From Chaetorhynchus papuensis (lineage: Eukaryota; Chordata; Aves; Passeriformes; Rhipiduridae): 64,000 nucleotides of DNA. Position numbers and translations under genes: made by a program. A model generated the notes under the pieces. The model was given only the letters and a program-made list of their open reading frames with translations, made no database searches and was not told the DNA's origin. Of this stretch, positions 54,561 through 63,629 are shown in pieces. Positions within the stretch are counted from its first letter, which is position 1. The number at the start of each line of letters is the position of its first letter. The stretch covers positions 62,001-126,000 of the forward strand of contig VWYX01000665.1 in the NCBI GenBank assembly GCA_013396525.1, in the 5' to 3' direction.

Positions 54561-57500
54561 AGTGCAAATACTCATTTCCATTATTTCCTGGCTGACAGCA
54601 GGGCTAATCCTGGCCCTCAGGAATAGGGATGGGGGTGGATGAGGGGTCTCTGGTGACAGACACCACCACATGTGTTAAGAAAAGCGTTGTACACCCACCT
54701 CCACATTGCTTTACACTATGAGCACATGGGGCTCCTGGCAGCCACCACCATCCCAGCTCTGCCTGCCTGCCAGCATGGATGTGGCCGTGGAGGGAAGGCA
54801 CAAAGCCCTGAGAATTCTCTGCCCAAAAGTTTCCAGGACGACGGGGCAGACAGAGCAGCCCTGCACGGCTGAGAAAAGGCCACTGGAAAAGGCCGAGGAG
54901 AGGCTGAGCTGTTCCTTTCAGGCCCTGCCCAACTCTGCCTCATCTCGGTGCCGCCCCGGCGCCTGGCCCAAAGCTGGGTCGTTCCCCAGAGCCAGGGGAC
55001 AAGGGCAGGGACTGCTGGGCACAGCCCTGGCACCAGCCCTCAGAGAAGACACAAAGCAGCAGCACTACCTCACTGCAGCACAGCAGGCATGAGCAGGCTG
55101 TTGGACTGGGCTGGAAGGTGGCCTAGGAGCAGCAGAGTTTGGATCGTGAGCCCTGTGAGGATAAAGCCAAGTCACAGCTGGGCTTCCCACGCCTGGCTCA
55201 TTTGTGCTGGCCCCTGCCAGCCCTGATCAAAGATTAATAAAGAGCCACCACTTTGTTCTCATCAGCTGTTCTCATGCCTCTGGGTGCCTGGGCACAGCAG
55301 CTCTGTACTAGAAAGCTCTGTGTGGGACCTGGGGACAGAACCGTGCCCTCAGGGTGCAGAGACTCAGATTCCCAGGAGCAGGTGATCCTTGGGAGTGAGT
55401 GATGGGGGTCTCATCTCACCTCCTGTCTCTCCATCCTGAGCAGCTGGGGAAGGCAGCACAGGCTCATTCCGAGCTCCTGTGAGCTGAAGGCACTGGCTAC
55501 CATTGAGTCTCCAGAGCAGCCTGCAGTGGTGGCTGCTGTGCTGAATCCTCCTCTCTCCCACGCCTGCCAGGCTCGATCCCACGTTGTGAAGAGCTCTCCG
55601 ATGCTGACATCCGCTGGAGAGCCGCGGGATTGCCGGCCCGTGCAGCGCTGCTGCTGCTGCAGCTGTGGGGAGTGAGTTACTGGGAGCAGGGCCCAGTGCA
55701 GGGCAGGTCCTCTTCATGAAGAACCCCAAAAATCCAGCAGAAACGCGAGATCCTGCCCTCTCCTACACAAGCAACCAGAGGCACTCGCAACACAGAGCTG
55801 ATGTCAGTCCTGGAGAAAGGCATCCAGGAGAAACGCTGCTTCTCCACACTCCCTGCCTTTGGCTAAAGCAAGCCTGTGTGCTCAGCTGTGTGCCCTTTCC
55901 AGAGCAAACCCACTGCCCCACGACACATTTTTCAGAAAAACACGATTCAAAAGGGAGCACAAAATTCCTTTTTTTATCTGCAATCTCTTAGCAGTAAATC
56001 TTTTTGTATTATATGCAATTTCCCTCCCACGATGTTGGCCTGAAAGAACTGCCACCCTTCCATGCTCAAAGCTGCAGAGGCAGCCCCAGGGCACAGGGAC
56101 CTGTCTCTGTCCTGCCTCCAAAGAGCACCTGGTGCCAGAGAGCGCTGGGACAAGGCAACACTAAAATCTGGGAACAGCCAACATAGATTTGGCTGCATTT
56201 TGCTACATTTTTTAGTATAACACAGCAAAAGCTGGCACCACCTTCCTGTAGCTGGAACCCAGTAACAGGTAAGAAAAGTAAGGAAAACAGTATAAAAAAG
56301 CCAGGTTGTAAATGAGTTGTTTCCAAGGCAACACAGATCCTGCAACAGCTGCTCTGTTCCACCCCATCAAAGGCAGCAGCACCATGGAAGCAGAATGCTG
56401 ATTTTCAGATTAAAGGTAATAAAACAAGCACTTTTCCAGCAGTGCTAATAGGTGCCAGAAGCCCAGCTCAGGGGGAGAACACAGCAGTGCATTGAGATGC
56501 AAGATCCTGCTTCTCAATTCTGGGTTATTCCAGCAGCTGGCTGTTTCAGGGAGAGCTGTATCTCACCAGGATCTGGCTGATGAAGTTCCTGCCCGTTTCA
56601 TCACTCTGCACTAACACACCCACAGGAACATGACAACTTTCCTGGTGGTGTGACCCAACACTTACAATGCAACACATGTAACTGTTATGAACACTCCAGA
56701 GGAAGGAAACTCATTAATGCCTGCAGTGAATCCTTGGCTGATGAAACACCACAAGCACCTGGAGATGCCTGGCTGAGAGAACTGGGTTTGCTCAGCCCAA
56801 CACACAAAGGCTGAGAGGGGTTTTACTGCTTTCTGTAACTCCCTAATGTTGTGGGACCTCCACGCTTAGCAGTATTCACAAGATCCTGAATATCCTCCTC
56901 TGACAAGCAGATTGGACTGGAATCCTCCAGAAAGCTCTTCCAAACTCAGTTAGTCTTTGATTGCAAGTTCAGAACCCTAAGAAAGCACCTACAGAGGAAA
57001 CAAGCCCTAACAAAGTGCAACATGATCACCTCAGTGTCTCATCCACCACTACCCGAGAGCTGCGTGCTGACAAACTCCTACATCTGTCATTTATTACTTT
57101 TTACATTTCTAACTAATCTTAATATACTGCAGTTAACACTAATAAGCCCCTCAATATCTGCCAAGACAACTTTCTAGGTGCTCTACTTCTCTCCACCATG
57201 CTCCAAAACTATTAATTTTGCCTTCACACCCACACTCCCCCCTCACCAACAAGGAGTTGTAAAACCCCCATGCTGGAGCTCAAGTGGGATCAAAACACAA
57301 AATTTTGAGCCCTGACATGAGTGGCACAGAACAAAACTCTTCAAGATGTCAAAGAATGGATAAAAGCAGCGTTTGACTGCATTAAGAGCCAGTGATCTGA
57401 CCCTCCTGCAGGGTCATTTTGGCTTTAGAATTTTGGGACCCATCTCCTCAGGTGGTATCAATTGCCCCCTCAGTTGCCACACCTGGGCATCCCTAAAACC

Positions 57501-57736
57501 TCCAGCTCCAGCTGCACCTCATTAGGTCAAACACACACGGACAAAGAATTTCTGGCTGCCTTCTCAGCAGGGAACGAAGCCAGGCAGGGGACACTGCTGG
57601 GGTACTGAAAATTGCCTCAAAGTTAGCAAAACAAGTACCAGCAAAAATATCTACACCATCTCTAAAGACATCAGCTTGATCAAAGGCAAAACTGCACAAG
57701 GCAAAGACACACAACAGAGAAAACCCAACACCCAAG
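54561..57736. other. intergenic region between convergent GPSM1 and DNLZ
   Basis: No exon or RNA gene is recognised. It holds an extra AATAAA (55236) and a CR1-derived repeat copy at 56791-56993. Confidence 0.75.
56791..56993 (+). mobile_element. CR1-derived repeat, copy 1
   Basis: CTGAGAGGGGTTTTACTGCT, TGTGGGACCTCCAC and GGACTGGAATCCTCCAGAAA follow the CR1 3' region with an internal deletion. Upstream bases from about 56758 also look CR1-like. The copy at 58858-59072 shares the same deletion and the sequence beyond the CR1 end. Confidence 0.75.
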
Positions 57737-57742
57737 TTTATT
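57737..57742 (-). terminator. DNLZ poly(A) signal AATAAA
   Basis: TTTATT on the plus strand is AATAAA on the minus strand, about 140 bp past the DNLZ stop. It is followed on the minus strand by the G/T-rich GTTGTGTGTCTTTG, a good downstream element. Confidence 0.85.
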
Positions 57743-57806
57743 TTAAACACAGACAGTTGAAATTGGGGAATGAAGTCTCTTGCCACGAGCAGAAGGACCC
57801 AAATCC

Positions 57807-57894
57807 CATGTGTCAGGTCTGTCCCACAGGCCACAATCTCATGTGTCACATCTGTCCCACAGAAGGCCACAGTCCCTGGTGTCAGGTGTGTCCC
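57807..57894. repeat. minisatellite of about 33-37 bp units across the DNLZ stop
   Basis: CATGTGTCAGGTCTGTCCCA begins at 57807, and CATGTGTCACATCTGTCCCA begins at 57840. A third partial, diverged unit (CTGGTGTCAGGTGTGTCCC) follows. The DNLZ stop codon is the GTGTCA of the third unit read on the minus strand. Confidence 0.75.
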
Positions 57895-58053
57895 TTGCTG
57901 CCAGGCTCTGGGGGGGTTTCCCCGCTGTCCCCTTCTGCCAGCTGACCTTGGGGGCTGGGCTCTGCCGAGCTTTCCAGCAGCAGTTCCAGGGCTTCCTCAC
58001 CAGCCACACGTCTCACCTTCTCCCCTTTGGCTGCCAGGATCTCCTCAATATTC
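57882..58053 (-). CDS. DNLZ: DNLZ exon 3, C-terminal region and stop
   Basis: The acceptor CTGTCCAG precedes NIEEILAAKGEKVRRVAGEE and a short acidic and Pro-rich tail ending GSKGHT. The stop TGA at 57882-57884 lies inside the last unit of a minisatellite. Confidence 0.95.
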
Positions 58054-59424
58054 CTGGACAGCGATTTGAGAACCAACAGTGACACCACAGCAAAGGCCCA
58101 ACACAGTCAGGCACAGGCTCACTGCACTGTGCTCTCAGGATTGAAACTACACAGTGAATCACAGAACATCACCCTGAACAGCACCCAAACTCACCACAGA
58201 AAACCACCCAAACTTTCTGGGATTGTTTTCATCCACCAGGATGAATAATTTAGCAATTACAGCTAAACAGAAGCCTTAAAAGGTATCTCGGGAAGTTAGA
58301 AATCACTGGAATTCCACAGCAGATCACCTGCTGGCACCACTAAGGTTCCCTGTGTATCCCACAGCTTCTGCTGCAGCTTCACAGCAATTTATTTGGATCC
58401 TAGACTGTGACAGTCATATCGCATTGACAGAAAACCGAGTCAGTGAGTTTTATTAACTTTGACGAAACTTTGTTTTTAGTATGAGCCACGTTTTAAAAGC
58501 ATCACTGAAACAAGGTGTCGGCTCAGGAAGCTGCACCCCGGAGCAGGGTGTGAGGACCCTGCTGGCACACTCACCTCTTTCCCTCCAGGTCGGAGAACCA
58601 GCCCAGGTTATCGGCAATGACATGGTGGTTCCCGCAGCCGGGACATGTCACGATCACCACCCCTCGGTGGTAGGCGGCCTTAGAGATGGATTTGGCTGAG
58701 CGGGTCTGGCACACCTGAAAAACAAAGTGCATTTTATGAGCACGGTAACTGCAGCTCCAGGGACTTTCAAGACAAAAATACTTTTGCCATTAAAAGCTCC
58801 TTCCCTCCCTCACCTCCTACTATCCCAAGTCGGCTCCATCATGTTACGATGCCCTGAGTTCAGCCCGAGACACAAAGGCTGAGAAGGGTTTTACTGCTTT
58901 TTGTGGCTCCCTAATGAGGAGCATCCACAGAGGCTGTGGGATCTCCACCCTCAGAGATACTCACAAGACCCCGAGCATCCTCCTCCAATACGGAGCTTGG
59001 ACTAGAAACCTCCAGAGGGCTCTTCCACTCTGAATTAATCTTTGCAAGTTTAAAACTAAGAGAACAGCTACACCAAGAACCCCCCGACCACCCCAGCGCC
59101 GGTGCCCTCAGAGCCCCCCAGCCCCACGCCTACCTTGCAGGTGTACACCAGGCGATAGTGCGTGGCCGGCGGCGGCCCCGGGGCGGTGCAGAGCGGGCGG
59201 GCCGGGCTCCAGAGCAGCTCCGGGGCGGTGCAGAGCGGGCGGGCAGGACCCCAGAGAGGCTGTGGGGCGGTGCGGGTGCGGGCCGGGCCCCTCAGGCCGG
59301 GCGGGGGGCGGCGGGGCCGCCATGGCGGCGGCGCGCGGAGCAGCGCCCTCAGAGCGTCCCGCGCCGCCCGCTGCATCGCACGGCGCATGCGCACGGGGCA
59401 GCGCCCTGAGGCGGCGGCGGCCAT
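57882..59424 (-). CDS. DNLZ: DNLZ, DNL-type zinc finger protein (HEP/ZIM17 homologue)
   Basis: A mitochondrial matrix escort protein that binds mtHsp70 (HSPA9), keeps it soluble and stimulates its ATPase. Exons 59134-59424, 58575-58714 and 57882-58053 join in phase to 603 nt, or 200 residues (human about 178). Residues 1-90 are Arg-, Pro- and Ala-rich without acidic runs, as in a matrix presequence. The DNL zinc ribbon follows: C96-K-V-C99 and C121-P-G-C124 are the four metal ligands, then NHHVIADNLGWFSDL matches the family signature. The tail from 145 (NIEEILAAKGEKVRRVAGE) is also conserved. Starts at Met1, Met13 or Met17 are possible; Met1 has a good context (AACATGG) and is given. The gene follows CARD9 head to tail and converges on GPSM1. 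Confidence 0.95.
58054..58574 (-). other. DNLZ intron 2, nothing recognised
   Basis: A 521-bp intron with no repeat or reading frame of note. Confidence 0.85.
58575..58714 (-). CDS. DNLZ: DNLZ exon 2, zinc ribbon core
   Basis: The acceptor GTTTTTCAG opens VCQTRSAKSISKAAYHRG, followed by VVIVTCPGCGNHHVIADN. The donor is AAAGAG|GTGAGT. This is the most conserved part of the protein. Confidence 0.96.
58715..59133 (-). other. DNLZ intron 1, half filled by a CR1-derived repeat
   Basis: A 419-bp intron of which 58858-59072 is the CR1-derived copy 2. The rest is unique. Confidence 0.8.
58858..59072 (+). mobile_element. CR1-derived repeat, copy 2
   Basis: CTGAGAAGGGTTTTACTGCT, CTGTGGGATCTCCACCCTCA, TTGGACTAGAAACCTCCAGA and GGGCTCTTCC follow a CR1 3' end with an internal deletion. 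It matches the 56791 copy throughout, with about 17 extra bases at the deletion junction. Confidence 0.8.
59134..59424 (-). CDS. DNLZ: DNLZ exon 1, mitochondrial presequence
   Basis: Encodes residues 1-97 and ends THYRLVYTCK at donor AAG|GTAGGC, so the first zinc CxxC is split by the intron. It includes a 14-residue in-frame tandem duplication (residues 57-84). CpG density is very high. The exact start Met is uncertain. Confidence 0.9.
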
Positions 59425-59520
59425 GTTGGGTGCGGGCGGCGGCCATGTTGGGTGCGGGCAGCGCCCGGGGACCCGCCCTTCATTAACCTTTAATTAACCA
59501 GCAGCTCGGCCCGGCCCTGT
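59134..59520 (-). promoter_or_regulatory. DNLZ CpG island promoter with two YY1-like sites
   Basis: The G+C- and CpG-dense block covers DNLZ exon 1 and about 100 bp upstream. GCCATGTTG, a match to the YY1 consensus GCCATNTTG, occurs at 59420-59428 and 59442-59450 in a 22-bp tandem unit (21 of 22 bases equal). The first overlaps the DNLZ start codon on the other strand, as YY1 sites often do at TATA-less promoters of mitochondrial-protein genes. No TATA box is seen. Confidence 0.7.
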
Positions 59521-59544
59521 CTCACACGCGGATATTTAAACCTG

Positions 59545-59550
59545 TTTATT
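59545..59550 (-). terminator. CARD9 poly(A) signal AATAAA
   Basis: TTTATT on the plus strand is AATAAA on the minus strand, about 210 bp past the CARD9 stop and 121 bp before the DNLZ start codon. A GTGTGAG element follows. Confidence 0.75.
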
Positions 59551-59692
59551 AACTGAGGGGACGTCAGAGCCGAACAATAGCGTCAACTTTAGCACTTTTC
59601 ATAAATGGCTGTTTGGATGGTTTTAAAATCTAAACAGTTCTTCGAGAGGGAAACTGAGAGGCACAGCCGCTCTGTGCAGGCTGGTGTTTCCC

Positions 59693-59758
59693 TCAGGGGT
59701 TGGCTCTTGAGGAGCCTTTGGTGTCGGTGTTGTCCCTTTCCAAGGTGTTGTCCCTCTC
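59693..59758 (-). repeat. duplicated CARD9 tail sequence in the 3' UTR
   Basis: Directly after the TGA, the same frame stays open for 21 codons and reads ERDNTLERDNTDTKGSSRAN, then P and TGA at 59693-59695. DNTDTKGS repeats the protein's own DNTDTEGS end at DNA level. Confidence 0.8.
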
Positions 59759-59855
59759 TCAGGAGCCCTCGGTGTCGGTGTTGTCGCTGCCCGAGGTGTT
59801 CTCCCAATCCACCTCGTGGTGCCGGTCCTTGGGCACCCTTCTCATTGCTCTTTTT
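59759..59855 (-). CDS. CARD9: CARD9 terminal coding exon
   Basis: The acceptor TTGTTTTTAG leads into KRAMRRVPKDRHHEVDW and ENTSGSDNTDTEGS, with stop TGA at 59759-59761. The end is identical to human CARD9 in nearly every residue of the last dozen. Confidence 0.95.
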
Positions 59856-62800
59856 CTAAAAACAAGACCAGACATAGCATTTTTAGAAGGTATTTTCTGC
59901 AAACAAGCAGCATTTCATACTGTTAGTATGTATCAGTCCCTTTTGCGGTTCATTTTGTGCCCTGCATGAATCAAGCTTGGTGACGGGAAAGGGGAAATAT
60001 AAATATCATGGATATTTCCAGGTTAGCCCTGCTTACTGCAGCCCAGACCTTCGGTAACGCTCAAAGCAGTCCTTCATCCTTCTCCTCTCCTTTTCTGCCA
60101 GTTCCTCGTTGGCCAAGCCGCACTCCTTGAAATGGAAGAAAAAAACCCCACAAACAAATATGAATTTATTCCTCATCAGATCAACTCACATCAGTATTAA
60201 CACAAGGTCACTTCCTGCATCTGTAGAGTCAAGTACAGCAGGTTCTTTATTGTGTGGGCAGGATGGTAACACTTCTGTTTCATATGGGTTTACTACTTTT
60301 ATTCCCTCACATTTGTAAATTTGGGATTCTTTTTCCTCCACCAAAAGTAATACTGCAGACAATTAAACTGGAAAACGTCCCCACCCGGGGACGAAGGGCA
60401 GAAGGTAATTGGAGGAAGGTTTATGCACAGATGGAGAAATGTCCCCTGTAAATGTTTTACTTTTCAGAGCTCACCCTTTTTGGAGGATGGATTCTGCACT
60501 AAGTGCTCAGAGTTTGGAAAAGCAGGAGCTGCTGACAGGCTTCTCCAAGCTGGTAAATCCATCATTAATGAGAACATTAAAGATCACAAACCCCAGTCAT
60601 AGTAAATAAGAGCCCACAAAGATTCTCTTACACTTGGTGATTTTGGGGGCAGATTGCTCTCTCGAGGGCTGAGTTCCTGGTTTTGTCCTTCCAGGCAATC
60701 TTCTGAAAGATAAAAAAAAATCACAGCTTTAGTCAGGGTTGCCATTGCAAAGTAACTTCTCCCTGCAGCAGTCCTTCCAACAGAAGAAATGTGATGTAAC
60801 TGCACCGAATCCACAGCAGAACTGAAACCAAGCCCAAAGCACTCAGAACTTCATCCTGTGATCAGTCACAAGTCACTTCTCATTTTAACTGAGCCCTGAA
60901 TTTTGCCCAGGATGGTGGAGCTCCCCACCACACTCAGAAAGGGACAGAGCTTTTCACTTCCTACTTAAGCAGGAACAAAACAAACCTTTGCCAAAGCAGC
61001 TCCTCTGCTCAGTGCATTAAAAATAATATTCATGTCAGAGGTCACCATAAGAAACATATTAATCATTATTTTAAGCACAATTTGTCCCTGCTCCCCAAGT
61101 TGTGAGTATCATGGCACTTCACACCAGACCATATTTTGGTGAAACTCCTTCTGTAGTGACCAGCTGTTATACGTATTTTTGAGCTGAGCAAGGTAGAACA
61201 ATAAAAAAGCCTTTTTGGATCAGTGTCTTTTAGTTTCCATGAAAAATCTCGCATCTCAATGAATGAAAAGATCATTTAGATCTTCCAGGAGAGCAAAACA
61301 GAATGGACCATCCTCTCCAGAAGTCTACTCAGTGTTTTACCCTTACTTTTAGCTGTCTGTGTATCTTCATCCAGGTGACTGTGAAGAGCAAGCTGTGGGA
61401 CAGAAACAGAGCAAGAACATCAGAACAAAAAAAGGAATATAAACCCCAGGACATGCTAGAACCAACCTCTCCCTGTTGCTGCCAGCAAACAGCAGACTGA
61501 GCCAGGAGTTACAGATTTACTCATGGATTTATCCTCCGTGAATAGATCCAGCTTCCTTTGGCCTCATTTATACTTCTGGCCTCCAGACAATGTGACAATC
61601 ACTCCCTCACTGAAGTTATGAGCTAAGTGAAACTCTTTACTACAGATGGCCCCAGGGTAAGACTTATTTTTGCATGTTCTCACACAAGAGGGAAAATTAG
61701 AAGCAATTCAAAATAATTCAATTCCCTCGATTTGCTTATACTCAACAAATCTCACTGACTAATGCCATAAACTGTGTCCTACACTTAAAATTTCAGGACA
61801 CAGAGGAAAGTGAAAGGTAAACAAGGCACCCTACTCACTTCCTGGGAATCTCTGGAGGAGGTGTCATCCAGGTCAGAGGTCTGAAACAAAACCAGTATAG
61901 ATTAATCATTCCTCATAAGCAAGGAAGTGACAGCAAGGGAACATAGAGGAGACTGAGAGCTCCAGAAAACACAAAAGTGTGGGTGTGCTGCCTCCTACAC
62001 TCCTGTCTGGCCACTTGAGAAAGTACACAAGATGCCATCTTAATTAAAATATATCTAATTTAATCCCAGAAAACTAAATCAAAGTGGCTCACATCCAGAC
62101 TCTAAATAGAGTCACTCTGGTGGTTGAGGAACCCCTCATCACCTTTGGAAATGCTCCAAACACAAACACAGCTGGCCTTAGCTTGCATCTGTCCAGCTTT
62201 TCCACACCTAGAACCAGGGTGAGGTCATAGAAACCATCCCATCTTTCATTTTCTGAACTCAGCATTTGCACTGCAATATTTTTAATTAACTTTGATGGTG
62301 GCTCAGGCAGGTGGTCCCTTCCTGCTGAGCTGGAGCTGCTCAGGTGCAAAGGCTTGGGAACAGCCACAGTCTGACTCCATCCTCAGCTTCCCAACCCCAT
62401 CAAGGGGAGGAGAGTTATACCGGTGTGGGCAGCTCCAGCTGCAACCTTTTCAGCTTGGCCTCAGTGGCCAGGAGCTGACTCTCCTTCTGGAAGAGCTGCA
62501 GCTGCATCTCGTCACATCTCTCCCCCAGCTCCCGGATCTGCTTGCGGTAGGCGTCCCTCTCCACCAGGTTCTTGGAATACTGCATGTGGAACTGCTCTCG
62601 GGTCAGGAGAGCCTGTGCAGAGGGACAACACGTGGCATTCACACAGCAGCACGGACAGGGCTGCACTGTCTGCCCACTTTGAGCAGCAAAGCAGTGATAA
62701 GCAGTGAGGAATATGTTATCACCTGGTCTCTCTCTGCAGCCACTTCCTCCATCTGCTGCAGAACAGCTTCAATCCGTTTTTTGTACATCTGGGAGTCCTT

Positions 62801-63629
62801 CCTCAGAGATGTGCACTGTAGCTCCAGCACCTCTTTTTCCTCTGCAAACTGCTGAGACAAGGTCAAAAGCACCTGCTTGTGGGCAGAGTCTGAGCCCGAC
62901 TGACCCCACTCCTGCTCTGTGCCACAGACTGCTCTGGCCAGAGTTCCGTGGGGTGTCTGAGCTGTCACCTGTCGCACACAGAGTGCTGAAATACAGGTAC
63001 TACAGCAGGCGCAGCAGGGATTGCTCCTGAGCAGCTGCTCTGCTCCACAGGCAAGACACTGCAGGTGCTTCACCTGCCTGTTTTATCCATGACCCTCAGC
63101 AGGAACTCGAACAGCAGCACCTACTTTGTCTTGGAGCACCTTGGCTCGGCGCAGCTCCTTGCGCAGGCTGTAAATGGTGTTCACCAGCTCCCGGCGCTCT
63201 TCCAGGATCTGGCTGCAGTCATTCTCTAGAGTTTCCTTGGAGAGGTTCTTCTCCAAATTCTGCTCCCTGGCAACCTGCAGGACACAGGAAGAAGTGAGAC
63301 AGGGCCACCATCTAACTCCATATCGATGCTCTCCCCTCAGGGCTCTATCTGACTTGGGCAACAGCTGACCCCCACAATCTTCGCTGCAGCATCGCTGCCC
63401 TGGCTGCTACAAATAATCCCTTGAGGCCATACCCAACCACCCCACCAACCTGGAGAGTGTTTTCCAGCTCCTGGTTCTTGGCCAAGAGCAGCTCCTTCTC
63501 CTGCTGGATCTCCCACACCACCTCGTGGCTGGGGCGCTGCTCTATGGCGTGTTTCAGCTTCATCGTGTGCTTCCTCTCCAGCTTGCAGTCATCCTCAGCC
63601 TTCATGAGGCTGTGCTTCAGGTGATCAAT
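59759..63629 (-). CDS. CARD9: CARD9, caspase recruitment domain protein 9 (coiled coil and C-terminus, 5' part outside window)
   Basis: An adaptor in myeloid cells: after Dectin-type receptor and Syk signalling its coiled coil assembles and its CARD nucleates BCL10, recruiting MALT1 and activating NF-kB. Nine exons (63450-63629, 63125-63274, 62723-62851, 62421-62612, 61839-61880, 61347-61392, 60632-60702, 60049-60125, 59759-59855) join in phase to 327 codons and a stop. This fits the last part of the roughly 536-residue human protein from IDQLKHSLMKAEDDC. Window residues 1-217 are heptad-rich coiled coil, including ELQCTSLRKDSQMYKKRIEA. The tail carries EKERRRMKDCFERYRR, KRAMRRV and the conserved end ENTSGSDNTDTEGS. 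The CARD exons lie to the right of 64000. Regulation and promoter are not visible here. Confidence 0.96.
60049..60125 (-). CDS. CARD9: CARD9 exon H with alternative donors
   Basis: The acceptor ATTTCAAG is followed by ECGLANEELAEKERRRMKD and CFERYRR. Donor CGAAG|GTCTGG at 60049 restores the human order YRR-KRA. A second in-frame donor, CTGCA|GTAAGC at 60037, would add four residues (SGLQ in place of R). The first is chosen by homology and the second has the better intron bases. Confidence 0.88.
60126..60631 (-). other. CARD9 intron, nothing recognised
   Basis: An A+T-rich intron of 506 bp between tail exons, with no repeat of note. Confidence 0.8.
60632..60702 (-). CDS. CARD9: CARD9 exon G, disordered tail
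   Basis: The acceptor is TATCTTTCAG and the donor is CCAAGT|GTAAGA. It encodes DCLEGQNQELSPRES and LPPKSPS. The Ser- and Pro-rich linker is poorly conserved. Confidence 0.88.
60703..61346 (-). other. CARD9 intron, nothing recognised
   Basis: A 644-bp A+T-rich intron. No exon candidate or repeat is seen. Confidence 0.8.
61347..61392 (-). CDS. CARD9: CARD9 micro-exon F (46 nt)
   Basis: LALHSHLDEDTQTAK lies between acceptor GTCCCACAG and donor AAAA|GTAAGG. It matches human LSLPQDLEDTQLSDK in position. The match is short, but phase and splice sites agree with both neighbours. Confidence 0.88.
61393..61838 (-). other. CARD9 intron, nothing recognised
   Basis: A 446-bp intron between the two micro-exons. 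I see nothing in it. Confidence 0.8.
61839..61880 (-). CDS. CARD9: CARD9 micro-exon E (42 nt)
   Basis: TSDLDDTSSRDSQE lies between acceptor TTTGTTTCAG and donor GGAA|GTGAGT. It aligns with human SSDLEDGSPRRSQE, and both ends are phase 0. Confidence 0.93.
61881..62420 (-). other. CARD9 intron, nothing recognised
   Basis: A 540-bp intron after the last coiled-coil exon, with no repeat or exon candidate. Confidence 0.8.
62421..62612 (-). CDS. CARD9: CARD9 coiled-coil exon D
   Basis: The acceptor is CTCTGCACAG and the donor is ACACCG|GTATAA. Sixty-four codons include KQIRELGERCDEMQLQLFQ and end LELPTP, where the coiled coil stops. Confidence 0.95.
62723..62851 (-). CDS. CARD9: CARD9 coiled-coil exon C
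   Basis: The acceptor is CTTGTCTCAG and the donor is GACCAG|GTGATA. Forty-three codons include EEKEVLELQCTSLRKDS and QMYKKRIEAVLQQMEEVA, very close to human CARD9. Confidence 0.96.
63125..63274 (-). CDS. CARD9: CARD9 coiled-coil exon B
   Basis: The acceptor is GTCCTGCAG and the donor is GACAAA|GTAGGT. Fifty codons run from VAREQNLEKNLSKETLEND to NTIYSLRKELRRAKVLQDK. The middle is more diverged from mammals than neighbouring exons, but NTI-SLRK is kept. Confidence 0.93.
63450..63629 (-). CDS. CARD9: CARD9 coiled-coil exon A
   Basis: The acceptor TTCTCGTAG is followed by IDHLKHSLMKAEDDC, and the donor is CTCCAG|GTTGGT. Sixty codons cover KLERKHTMKLKHAIEQRPS, matching human KVERKHTLKLRHAMEQRPS. 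Confidence 0.95.

Noticed and set aside
59108..59446. 112-codon minus-strand frame as a separate gene
   Set aside because: It overlaps DNLZ exon 1 in another frame and exists because of the 22-bp duplication. It is treated as an upstream overlapping frame, not a gene.
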